Part shown: positions 20,494-30,483 of the stretch, piece by piece
Numbering within the stretch: position 1 is the stretch's first letter
Layout of the letters: each line of letters opens with the position of its first letter
Source: Pyropia yezoensis
Taxonomy: Eukaryota > Rhodophyta > Bangiophyceae > Bangiales > Bangiaceae
Assembly (NCBI GenBank): GCA_009829735.1
Contig: CM020620.1
Coordinates: 7,890,545-7,954,544, forward strand
Direction of reading: 5' to 3'
Length of the DNA stretch: 64,000 nt
Notes under the pieces: model-generated
The model's database searches: none
The model's input: only the letters and a program-made list of their open reading frames with translations
What the model was told of the DNA's origin: nothing
Translations under genes and position numbers: made by a program

Positions 20494-21504
20494 GGCCGGC
20501 GCAAGAAACACGTTGCGCAATCCTTCGGGGTCCGTTCAGAATAGGACGGGACACCACCCCTGAAGGTCTTCCAGTTTTTGCGGAAGTTCGCAAAAGCCTG
20601 CGATGACAATGATGTCTCTGAAGCTGAAGCGTTTTTCATGCTTCAGGACTTCACCAAGGAGCCACTCCGCTCCGAGGTGATGAACGTCATGCCATGTCGG
20701 CATGGTGGGAACCCGGGTGAGGTGACCTCCTACCTGGAGTTGGTTAATTGGATCCTTCGTCTTCACGCAGACGAGGCTTCCTTGGCTGCGCAGGTTGAAG
20801 AGTTCAACCGCGCCACCCAGAGTAAGGGTGAAGAGGAACGGGAGTTCGCTGAACGACTCCGTCAGCTGAACGTCCTCTGTGGATTCCTATATCCCCAAGG
20901 AGTCCTTAAGGGACGGTTTGTGGAGGGTGTCCACCGAGCAGCTCGAGCGACTGTGCGAGAGCGTAATACTCCGACCATGACTCTGGCGGAGTTGGCACGC
21001 ATCGCCCAGACTAAGGGTGATGAGTACCGCTGGCTCGTGTCTGAGCAGCGGAAGGAACGAGAGAAAGAAGCTAAGGGAGTGGAAGCAAGTCGCTTCCGCA
21101 GAACTGCAAGGGTGCCTTCCTACACGCGGACGTACCCTGCAGTACCTTCGTCCTCAACTAGAGAGACGGAAGGTATGGTGGCCGCTATCCCTGATAAGTC
21201 ACAGGGAAAAGCGGGGCCATCGGCGTCAATGAGTGATCGGCCGTGTTGGCAGTGTTCCAAGTCGGGACACTGGGCAGCCCAATGCCCCACTCTGGACGTT
21301 CGACTGAGAGCCCTGTTGGCTCGTATTGGGAAGCTCGGTATTCCGAGGACTGATTCGGATACCCGGTCGCGCACCACACGGGTGACGGCCATGACTCAAC
21401 CTAAGTCAGAGGATGAGTCCACGCTTGAGAAGGGGGAAACCTCTTCCCCCAGCTCAAGTGGCAAGGATACTCCATCATCCGAGTCGGATGAGGGAAACGC
21501 CTAG
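20494..21504 (+). pseudogene. gag: gag of element D, C-terminal part
   Basis: The frame begins directly at the end of element C. It contains the capsid core with KVFQFLRKFAKACDDND, clearly related to C, and a CX2CX4HX4C knuckle (CWQCSKSGHWAAQC). An in-frame TAG at 20542-20544 breaks the N-terminal part. The end is acidic and Ser-rich, with slip heptamer and stop TAG at 21502-21504. Confidence 0.85.
21492..21498 (+). promoter_or_regulatory. -1 ribosomal frameshift heptamer, element D
   Basis: G-GGA-AAC is in phase with gag, two codons before the gag stop. The -1 frame is open from here through the first pol ATG at 21543. Confidence 0.75.
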
Positions 21505-24500
21505 CCGCTGGGACTAAGACTGACCCAAAGGCTCCAGCGGTAATGAAGCGGGTTCCTTCACACTCACCGACCCATGGGAGAGTGAAGGTCCTGACTCGAC
21601 CTCGAGGGGTGAGGCCTAGAGACAAGGCCCCTCCTCAGAAGCACGACCCGAGTCGGATTGTGTCAGTGCTGGTAGGGAGTAACTTCCAGGTCGCAGCTCG
21701 ACTCTGGCTGCAGGATGGATATGAGTTTACCTCTCGTGTCATAGTCGACACAGGCTCTGCTGCCTCTCTCATTAGGCAAGACTTATTGCCAGAGGGGACG
21801 GATGTGAGTCCCGCCGGCTCACCCGAGTGGCGTATGTTTGATGTCAATGGGGGACTCCTCCCCATTGTTGGGTCTATTGCATTGACTGTTTGCATTGGGT
21901 TCTACCAGACGCAGGTGAACTTTGGAGTAGTCTCCGATAGGTCAGTTCCCGTACTCCTGGGAACTGACTATCTGGACCTCCATGTCCCGGCCATCTGTGG
22001 ACCGGAAGGGGTAATCCGAATGCGTAATGGAGAGACTGTCCCCATATTGCGTAAAGGGAGGACTGTTTCCCCTACGACTCATCAACCTAGGGAAAACTCT
22101 CCCAAGGGTGGAGGCTCTACGACCCATGTACGAGTATGTAAGGGTACGGTAGTCCCGCCCCGATCAAGGACCCTTGTGCGAGTACGCACACGGTTTCGAG
22201 GGAATGGACTCGTTTCCCCCGTGGACCGAGTCTATCACACTCACCAAGTGCAAGTTGCATGGGGCCCCATGACTTGTGGGGATGACCAAACTTGGTGGGT
22301 GGAGGTCCTCAACACGTCGGAGGAACCTCGACGACTCCCCGGAGGCATGAAGATTGCGTCGATCTCTACCTTTGAGGGGAATGTCGTTGCTGTGACTCAA
22401 CAGCAATGGAAGGATATTGGAACGGCAGGCTCTGCCGACCAATCGAGTTCATTGACGGCTAAGTCGCCGACAGTACATCGGGAGAACATCCCGGAGTGTT
22501 TACATGGACGACTGGATGAGTTAATCCAGAAGCATCACAAATTGTGGAATGGTGACCTTGGGCTCATCAAGGCCACCGAGCACAGAATCGTGTTGAAGCC
22601 AGGGGCTAGGCCAGTTCGCCTGAGTCCCTACCGTATGGGACCGGACTCACGGGAACTCACCCGAGAGCAGGTCCAACGGATGCAAGACATGGGTGTCATT
22701 GAGCCTTGCTCAAGTGAGTGGGCCAGTCCCATAGTCTTGGTGCCCAAGTCAGACGGCACGATGCGGTTCTGCATTGATTATCGTAAGCTAAACGATCGGA
22801 CGGTAAGGGATAGTCACCCCTTACCCCGTATGGACGATTGCCTCGACTCACTCGGTGAGGCACAGTACTTTTCCACGTTGGACTGCAACGCGGGGTACTG
22901 GCAGATACCCATCCGCAAGGAGGACAGACACTTGACCACCTTCACGTGTCACTGCGGAGTTTATCGGTGTACACGGCTCCCTTTCGGGCTTTGCAATGCA
23001 CCTGCGACTTTCCAGCGTGCTATTGACTTGATACTTGCCGGAGTCAAGTGGCAGATCGCCCTGGTGTATCTGGACGATATCATTGTGTTCTCCGGGACTG
23101 CCGAAGAGCACCTGTCCCACTTGGACAGAGTGTTTACCCTGTTGGGTGAAGCAGGAGTAACACTCAAACCTACGAAGTGTCACCTCTTTAGTAATGAGGT
23201 GGAGTACCTCGGCCATATAGTCCGGCCAGGTCGCATTCTGGTCAATGAGAAGAACCTCATGGCCATCCGTCGGGCGAAGTTCCCCCAGACGCAGACACAA
23301 CTCAGGAGCTTCCTGGGTATGTGTAACGTATACAGACGCTTCGTGGCGAACTATGCCAAAGTGTCTGCACCGTTGAACTACTTGGTAAGTTCCAAGATGC
23401 CCAAGCGCTTGGATACTCCCAAACCCCCGGAGCAAGAAGCGTTTGATAGGTTGCGAGAACTCCTCTGCAACCCACCGGTGCTAGCGATCCCCAGACCGGG
23501 GGCTCACTACATTGTTGATGTGGACGCAAGTCACGACCAACTCGGTTGTTGCTTACTCCAACAACAGCCTTCGGGGGAGTATTTACCCGTTGGCTATTTT
23601 AGCAAAAGACTCTCACCGGCCCAGAAGAACTATTCTGTGACGGAGGTAGAGGGCCTTGGCGTAGTATGGGCAGTCTCCATGCTACGGCCATACATCGAAG
23701 GAGGAAGTTCCTCATTCGATGAGACCACAAGGCTCTGAAGTGGATACTCACCACTACAGCCTGTACGAATAACCGACTCAATCGATGGCGACTCTGCCTC
23801 GCTGAGTTCGATTATGACGTTGAGTATCGGCCAGGCCCGAAGCATGCGGTTGCGGACGCGTTGTCTCGCATACCGACGGATGGGAAAGACTCTTCCCCCA
23901 TCCCTGAGGAACTCCCTCATGTGGCAGTGACCACTCGCTCCGGACCTGTCCTCATCCCGAGGATGCCTGGCATGGCCAAGCTATTACCCGTGTCTCTGGA
24001 TGAGTTTGTCCAGACACAGGAGAGCGACAAACTTTGTTGACGACTCAGGAAGGAGCTCGACCAGGCTCAACCGACTCGGTTCTTCCTGAATGACAACGGC
24101 ATACTCTGCCGTAAGGGATATACCCAGGGGGACAAGCAAGTCGTCGTCCCCAAGGAGTTACGCAAGAGTATCCTCCATTGGGAGCACTCCTCACCGTTGG
24201 GTGGACACCCAGGGTCTACGAGGATGTATCAGACCCTACGCAAGTACTATTGGCCATCACTCGTGGCTGATGTGTACGGGTATGTAGCCGCATGCGCGAC
24301 TTGCGCAAAGAATAGACTCATGGAGTCCCGGCAGAATTCTTCCATGAGACTCTTTCCTGCAACAGAGCCGTTTGCAGCGATAGCAGTGGACTTACTCGGT
24401 CCACTACCACGACCACCTGAAGGATATGAGTACCTTCTGGTGATGTGTGATCGCTTTACTAAGCTCACGCGGGTATCCCCACTCAAGGATATCACAGCCG

Positions 24501-25422
24501 TGGACGTTCTGAGTGAGTTACTCGACGTCTGGGTTGCCAGTTATGGCATCCCCGACTCTATCCTTTCGGATAACGGACCACAGTTTGCGTCCGTCCTGTA
24601 TCAGGGAGTCATGAAGATGTGGGGGGTGCAGACGAATTTCGCAACCCCTTACCACCCCCAGACTAATGGGCAGGTGGAACGATTCAACAGGACACTAGTG
24701 CGCCAGTTGCGTCACTATGTCCATGACCATGTAGTCACATGGGCTCGTTATGCGTCACTACTCGTGACAGCATACAACTCCCAGGTACACAGTAGTACGG
24801 GAGAGGCACCGTTTGCCTTCGTCTGCCCCCGACGACTTCCGTCAGTAGCTGTGGAGCGTCTCACCCAGACAGAGGGTGAGACTTCGACTGAAACACCGAG
24901 TCAGGCGAAAGCCTCCCTACTCCAGAGACTGGAGGAGATGATACCCCTTGTCCGGGCTACTATCGAGAAGGCCCAAGCTCGTTACAAGAGGTACTTCGAT
25001 GTCCGAGTCAGACATCGTCGCGATCCGCTCCGAGTTGGAGATTGGATTTATGTCAACTCCCACGACAATAAGGGAGGGAAATTGGTCTTCAAAACTCTGG
25101 GACCATATCACATCCTTAAGACGGATGGACGGCGGTTAACCATCGAGAGTGATGATGGTATCCGGACGATAAATGGGAATCACGCGACTCGCGCACCCGA
25201 ACCCCCAGAGGGAGATCCCGCTTGGGAAAGGGCCTTGCAAGCATGGAAAGTCCCATCCTTGCCGACCTCCTCCAATAAACCGTTGGAGGCGGTGTTCGAC
25301 AAGTTTGTCGGACACGGATACGATGAGTCGGGGCGACTCATGCTCCGAGTCAGGTGGTTCGGGTATGGACCAACTTCCGACACATGGGAGTTTGTAGAGG
25401 ACCTACCAGTAGAGAAGGTCCG

Positions 25423-25623
25423 TGTAGCATAATACATAATCACCGATCGGCTTACCTAAAAGGTAGGTACTCGTAATGAGATGGGGCCAAAACCCCAAAT
25501 CTGGCTCGAGATGTAAGGGATTTCACCCGGTTGCCTAGTGGTTTGAGCGCGCCATTCCGCTTACTTCTCAAGGGCCCGGGTTCGATTCCGACTCTCCGAT
25601 ATCTACATTCTCGTTATTCCACA
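25423..25623 (+). repeat. left LTR of the TRIM
   Basis: This 201-bp repeat begins TGTAGCATAATAC and ends TTATTCCACA. It includes a tRNA-like segment with A-box and B-box motifs (see 25531-25589). Confidence 0.95.
25531..25589 (+). promoter_or_regulatory. RNA polymerase III-type A and B boxes in the TRIM LTR
   Basis: TTGCCTAGTGG (25531-25541) fits the A-box consensus except at one position. GGTTCGATTCC (25579-25589) is a perfect B box. The 48-nt start-to-start spacing is as in tRNA genes. A cloverleaf cannot be closed: the acceptor arms do not match and the T stem pairs poorly, so this is tRNA-derived or convergent, not a tRNA gene. The right LTR has the same pair at 25947-25957 and 25995-26005 with one B-box change (GGCTCGATTCC), plus a T5 run at 26023-26027. 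Confidence 0.6.
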
Positions 25624-25624
25624 A

Positions 25625-25642
25625 TGGTGGAGCAGCAGGGGA
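25625..25642 (+). other. primer-binding site of the TRIM
   Basis: TGGTGGAGCAGCAGGGGA lies one base after the left LTR and is identical to the PBS of elements A, B, C and E. Confidence 0.85.
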
Positions 25643-25645
25643 TCT

Positions 25646-25723
25646 CGCACGTGCGAACAGGGCCGAAATACACGTGGCATCATGCAACGTGCGAACAGGG
25701 CCGAAATACACGTGGCGGGAACC
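25646..25723 (+). repeat. short tandem duplication in the TRIM core
   Basis: A unit of about 29 bp beginning CGTGCGAACAGGGCCGAAAT occurs twice, separated by 9 bp. It makes up about a third of the core. I see no coding potential. Confidence 0.8.
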
Positions 25724-25838
25724 GGCTGTAAGGAATGACGAGGAAATAGGTGTCGTTGCTGGAACTGGGAAGTTCCAGATCGAGGGGGCCGGGGACTTAG
25801 GCCGAATCGGGGACGATTCGGACTTAAGGAGCGGGTTA

Positions 25839-26039
25839 TGTAGCATAATACATAATCACCGATCGGCTTACCTAAAAGGTAGGTACTCGTAATGAGATGG
25901 GGCCAAAACCCCAAATCTGGCTCGAGATGTAAGGGATTTCACCCGGTTGCCTAGTGGTTTGAGCGCGCCATTCCGCTTACTTCTCAAGGGCCCGGGCTCG
26001 ATTCCGACTCTCCGATATCTACTTTTTCGTTATTCCACA
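25839..26039 (+). repeat. right LTR of the TRIM
   Basis: This 201-bp repeat matches the left LTR with about three substitutions. It is followed by the target duplication GTCCG. Confidence 0.95.
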
Positions 26040-26278
26040 GTCCGTAGATACTGCCAGGCTGCGGGCATATCTATACGCCGACGTAGCACTCGTACTTCGG
26101 GGGATGAAGTCCCTGCTCCAAGTCAGAGCAGAGCGGCAAGCCAACCATAAGTACAAACGCATACCATGGTTCTTCAAAGATTCTCTACTAACAAAGCCGA
26201 CTATGGCACAATGCAAAACGAGAAGAACACACACCACTCTTCTCGCCAAGAAAAGAACAAGTCGTTCGACCGCTGAGT

Positions 26279-27453
26279 CTAGCGTTCCATATGCCCACCC
26301 CCACCACTATAGGGACCGGCCGACCACGAACCCCCAGGGTCGTAGGCCGGTAGCGGAGGGGCGTAACCCACTCGGGAGGGCCCCGGAGTGGAAGCACTGG
26401 GAGGGGCCCGCCGACTCGCGGACCCATCCCCGTCGTAAGAAAGATGTCCGGAGGTACTCCCTCCGTGACGCGGAAGCTGCTGTTGAGTCGACAGCAGCCG
26501 TTGGACAAACTCGTGTCCAACCGCGAGGCGAGTGACCTCAGCTGCCAATGACTGTCGCGCCGTGGCTGAGTCGCCCGACGTTAGGAAGTGACTGACACGC
26601 CGGGTGACCCAAGCCAACGTGTCAAGGGAGGCCACGAAAGAGGCCTCCACCATGGCGTCATACATGATGGCTCCCAAGTTGGGAAGCATCTCGCCGACGC
26701 CACGCGCAATCGGCATCGGGACCGGAGTTCGGACCCGTAGCGAGCCCAACGCCACGTCGGGGAAGGGTTCGAGGAACTGGAAGGGTGGAGCCGGAGTCGG
26801 CTCCACACCCCCCGAGGTCGGAGTCGCGACCCGCGGGGAAGACGTCGGCACAGCTCGCCCGCGGCTTCGAGGGGCTCCTCGATGAGCACCACGACGAGTC
26901 GTCGCCGATGACGTCGCCCACCCAGAGCCAGGGGGCAACGTAGAGGGAGATCCCGCTTGAAAAGGGCACACCACTCGGTAGACACCACCGCGTGGGTGTC
27001 GTCGATCTCCACGTCGCCCGACCCCATGGCGAGGGAGGTTGACAACGCCTGGACTTCAGGCGCGTCCGCCAGGCAGAGTAGCGCTGGTAGGTCGCAGACC
27101 ACCCCATCGGGTAGAGTCACCTGGTTGGGGTACCGACGAGTCCGGCGGTACCATACGTCGGTCCGCCGTGGCTCGGGGATGATCAAGTAGACATCCTTGA
27201 GCTTGCAGTCGGGAAGCTCCCCGACTGACTTGGGAGGCGCCCAGGCTCGGGGCCCCATAGGAGGACGGGGCCGCGGCGGGAGTAGCAGCCGCGACTCAGG
27301 AAGGCGGGGGATGGGAGTCACATCCCTTTCCGCCACCGGGTTGGAAGACCCATCCCCCGGTGGGACCACAGCCGAGGGGGCAGTAGGAGGTGATGGGGCG
27401 GGGACGGTTGAGGCGGCCGCCTCCGACCCTCGACCGGGACGAGTCGTCTCCAT
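26279..27453 (-). pseudogene. opposite-strand ORF of element D, one frameshift
   Basis: It reads against pol from an ATG at 27453. The first frame (to 26581) is continuous through YRRTRRYPNQVTLPDG and DTHAVVSTEWCALF. Then, around 26930-26975, the sense moves to the frame that ends at 26279. That frame carries the C-terminal module (YDAMVEASFVASLDTLAW ... EVTRLAVGHEFVQRL) and a Gly/Ser/Pro-rich tail. Its position, direction and module match the ORFs of A/B, C and F, but it is only about 390 codons long. The family is unrecognised. Confidence 0.65.
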
Positions 27454-28424
27454 GGCCGACCCCGGCTGAGAGACTCCTCAGTCCCGAGGGCCTCCTCTCC
27501 CGCCCGTCGCTTGTCCGACAGAGACGTCGGGGACAGGGACAAAGGCCGACTCGGCTCACCCGCCATCTTGAATAACCTTGACCAACTCGGTGAGGTTGAG
27601 CACGGGGGGGGCATACGACCCGCTCCCCCTCCTTGACCGGCCCCAGGTTAACTCAACCTGGGCCTTGAACAACAGGGGGGGGACACGACCCACACCCCCC
27701 AACGACAACAAAGAAGCCCGACACAAGGGGCAGCGCGGGGAAAACACAACCCCGCCGACGAAGAGCAACAAGGGGGGGACACAACCCACGCCCCCACCGA
27801 CAACGAAGACGCCCGACACAGGGGCAGGGAGGGGGAAGACACCACCCCAAGCGGCGACACAAACCGCACGGCGGGAAGAGACAGACCCGCCGACGCAAGG
27901 GAGCAGCGGCGGGAAGACACACAGCCGCCCGCACACACGAAGGGGAGAGAAGACCCCGCACCGGCGGCCGAGTACCACCGCCGGCGACCGAGTGCAACAC
28001 CCCCAACTCGGGGTGCGCACACCCCTCAACCCTGACTAGAAGGGGGGGGGAAAGGAGTGAGGAACACCCCGCAGAGAGCCAGCTGGGGGTGGATCGAGCT
28101 CTAAGGGGGGGACACAACCCGACCCCCCGAGAGCAACCGTACCCCAACTGAAGGGGCAGGTGCAGGTCGACGTTCCGAGTGAGAACGTCGACGCCCTACT
28201 CCTCCAGTTGAGGGGCAGGGGGTGTGGCGGAGGAACGCCGACACCCAGGTTAGGGGGCCCACCCACACTGTGGGTGATTGGGCCGGAATTCGGTACCAAT
28301 ACTTTGGAGATTCGGGTCAAGTGGACCTGACCGGAAGTCGAAATTCACCCGACCCACGATGGTGAAACTTCTGACTTCTGGACGGAAATTCGACTAGGAC
28401 TTCCGACATACTAGAGCAGGGTAA
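27454..28424. other. GC-rich low-complexity leader of element D between opposite-strand ORF and 3' LTR
   Basis: Strongly skewed sequence with runs of G (7-9) and many GACACAACCC-type words. Two units starting near 27668 and 27764 repeat with a 96-bp period. Long open frames on both strands here reflect composition and have no motif. By analogy with B (29893-30483), it would be the 5' leader or promoter region of the opposite-strand gene. Confidence 0.5.
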
Positions 28425-28808
28425 TGCTGCTGGTATTTGTTTCTTGGGATTTTTGCACGGGAGCCAGACGGATTTCTACGCTTTGAGTGCTTTGCATGTG
28501 GAGTGATATGATTGGTTTGTTTGAGGGTTCATTTTCTGAGTGTTTTGAGGGGTTGCGTGAGCGTGTGAGGAGGGTTGATAAGGAGGGACAGCAAGGCAGG
28601 GAGGGCCCACCTTGGCTGGCCAAGCAAGTAAACACCGTCTGGCTCCGACACATCTTGTTCGTGCCTTGGTGAGTGGACCCGCTCACCACACGCAAGTTCC
28701 GTGTTCGGCTGTGTGGAGGTGCTTGCTTCCTGTGTCCCAAGTTGGGATATCGGCAGTTCTCCCTCTTCCTTCCCTAACTCGGGGTTGGTGGTTGGGAGTA
28801 CTGCTACA
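28425..28808 (+). repeat. probable 3' LTR of element D
   Basis: The start is set by a purine stretch (AGAGCAGGGTAA) followed by TGCTGC; the end is GCTACA, after which F reading frame begins. Composition changes sharply from C/G-rich to T/G-rich at the proposed start, as at other LTRs here. Without the 5' LTR or a second target-site copy, the borders are only inferred. Confidence 0.4.
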
Positions 28809-29529
28809 GTTGATAGCGGAGCAGGTGGCCAAGCAGCTCAAGTTGGAGGTTATATAGCACTCGCAAGCCGAGTGGTCCTTCCCGGTGGTCATTGTGCCAA
28901 AATCCGACGGCACTCCGAGGTTTTGCGTGGACTACAGACGCCTCAACGATATGACGGTCAAAGATACCTACCCCCTCCCACGGATGGACGACTGCATTGA
29001 CTTCCTGGGGAAGGCCACCGTCTTCTCAATGTTGGACTGCAATATGGGCTACTGGCAGATCCATGTGGCCGTCGAGGACCAAGACAAGACGACGTTCACC
29101 TGCCATGAGGGGACCTACAAATGCGTCCGGCTTCTATTTGGCCTTACCAACGCACCTGCTACCTTCCAAAGGGCCATCGACATGCTACTAGCGGGCCTTA
29201 AGTGGAAGACGGTGCTGGTTTACCTGGACGATGTTATTGTATTTTCCCGGACGGCCCAAGAACACCTGGGCCACCTCGAAGAGGTCTTCTCCCTGTTAGC
29301 CAAGGCCGGCGTATCCCTGAAGGCCAGCAAGTGCTTTCTCTTTCAAGAGGAGGTCGAGTACTTAGGCCATATTGTCGGCAAGGGGCAGGTCCGAGTGAAG
29401 GAGAAAAATCTCGTGGGCCTTAGGCAAGCGGAGCCGCCCAAGACCAAGAAGGGCCTGCGCAGCTTCCTAGGCATGTGTAATGGCTATAGGAGGTTTGTGA
29501 AGGACTACGCGGAGGTGGCTCGGCCTTTG
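28809..29529 (+). pseudogene. pol: Pol of element F, RT segment
   Basis: RT from the helix before the palm: FCVDYRRLND, SMLDCNMGYWQ, FGLTNAPATFQRAID and the catalytic YLDDVIVFS, then the thumb/connection with FLGMCNGYRRFVKDYAE. An in-frame TAG at 28855-28857 lies just before the conserved SEW-type segment. The frame stops at the B insertion; CTTTG (29525-29529) is its target duplication. It continues at 40282. Confidence 0.88.
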
Positions 29530-29892
29530 TGTAGCTCAATAGGAATCCGTCGCACGTCCACTCTCAGGGAACACTCACCAAGGGGGATCGGCACCAACGT
29601 CACCAGGAGGCCAAGGTTGCTGTCCTTGGAGCGCAAGCCACGGGACCAAGATGGGAGCCCAAATGGGAGGGGTTTGTTGTTCTACCTTGGCCGGCGGTGG
29701 ATTCGCCGCCGGCCCCCTCGTTATAAACCCTCGGAGACACTACTAACTACCCTCCACCCCAAGATGCAAGTCCCTCTGGTCATACGTAACTTATAGATAC
29801 CGTGACCAGTACGAACTATCAAATTGAAAGTTAAGGGCTAGAAGTAGCCCCCCTAATATTAGGGTTACAATACGGCCAACCATATTGCTACA
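29530..29892 (-). repeat. 3' LTR of element B
   Basis: 363 bp, TGTAGC...GCTACA. It is the 3' LTR because gag-pol reads on the - strand. It contains the family-1 TATA-like motif and GCCGGCGG inverted repeat. Confidence 0.97.
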
Positions 29893-30483
29893 TATCCCCA
29901 CCTTAGATTCGGCCCGTCCTCGGGTCGAGTTGCATTCGGGTTACCGAATGTAAGTGGGTCGCGTGACCGTTTACCAGTCGGGTGGGGCTTTGCGCCCCGT
30001 CGCGGCAGACACCCCTTTTCGAGGTTGTCTGAGGAGGGTGCCCCCCTTTGTGTGGTACACACACGATCCGTTTTCCGGACCGTTAAATTCCCGATGCGGG
30101 TTCTGTTCACGACCCCCCTTTCCGAGGGGTGGTGCAAGCGGATCCGCCACCAGGTGTCTGGTGGTAGGGGAGCCCCTCTCGCGTTACCGAGTGACTGGGG
30201 GCGGCTGCTCCCGCTTTTCGCGGGGGCGGTTTCGGGGTGAACCCCTCTTGGTTGCCCCGTACGGGGGTGTGGCCCCGGCCCGCCCAGGTGCCTGGGTGGA
30301 GCCCGTTCGTAGCCTCGTGGAGTGCGGGTCGACCCGCGCGCCTGCGGCGCTTCTCGTGGCCGTTTGTGGTCATAAGCGCGGGCGCCCGCGCTTCCCTGGC
30401 TCATCCGCGCGAGCGTTCCTCGTACCGGGTCGAGCCGGCCTCGGCTTTTCTGCAAGGGGCGCCCCTGCCACCCCGGTTGCACC
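29893..30483 (+). promoter_or_regulatory. leader of the element B opposite-strand ORF
   Basis: 591 bp between the LTR and the ATG at 30484. On the - strand its first bases hold the polypurine tract. No long ORF with motifs is seen. It must hold the 5' UTR of the opposite-strand gene, and its promoter too unless that sits in the LTR; I cannot identify a TATA box with confidence. Confidence 0.4.

Larger units (their letters stand above)
25423..26039 (+). mobile_element. TRIM (terminal-repeat retrotransposon in miniature), 617 bp
   Basis: Two 201-bp LTRs (25423-25623, 25839-26039; about 3 differences, all substitutions) flank a 215-bp core with no coding capacity. It has TG...CA ends, a PBS at 25625-25642 identical to that of the large elements, a purine-rich stretch before the right LTR (AAGGAGCGGG), and a 5-bp target duplication GTCCG at 25418-25422 and 26040-26044. 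Removing it restores the pol frame of element D. It is non-autonomous. Its LTR ends (TGTAGCAT...CCACA) resemble those of family 2 (C/E), the likely source of enzymes. Confidence 0.95.
21501..26150 (+). pseudogene. pol: Pol of element D, frameshifted and interrupted by a TRIM
   Basis: The protease (VDTGSAASLI) and RT (FCIDYRKLND, STLDCNAGYWQ, YLDDIIVFSG) read in one frame to 23738. In RNase H, near 23700, the frame shifts. A TGA at 24038-24040 follows. From 24197 the integrase (HPGSTRMYQ ... CATCAKNR, VDLLGPL, SDNGPQFAS, QVERFNRTL) and the chromodomain (LRVRWFGY, SDTWEF) are open. At 25423 the TRIM is inserted within the codons after the chromodomain. The D frame resumes after the target duplication (GTCCG, 26040-26044) as VRRYCQAAGI and ends at 26150. 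The order of domains is that of a chromodomain Ty3/gypsy element. Confidence 0.9.
20494..28808 (+). mobile_element. Element D: decayed Ty3/gypsy element (family 3), 5' part missing
   Basis: It consists of the partial gag (20494-21504), pol (to 26150, interrupted by the TRIM), an opposite-strand ORF (27453-26279) and a probable 3' LTR (about 28425-28808). The 5' LTR and the first part of gag lie beyond the C insertion, in or left of the gap. The frame contains several stops and frameshifts, so it is older than C. Its right end abuts RT sequence of element F, suggesting that D itself is inserted in F. Confidence 0.75.

Noticed and set aside
25531-25600. A tRNA gene in the TRIM LTR
   Set aside because: A and B boxes are present, but acceptor arms do not pair and the T stem is poor, so I report only promoter-like boxes.
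27556-28147. Several Cys/Val/Gly- or Thr/Lys/Pro-rich ORFs
   Set aside because: All are low-complexity readings of a G/C-skewed repeat region in different frames.
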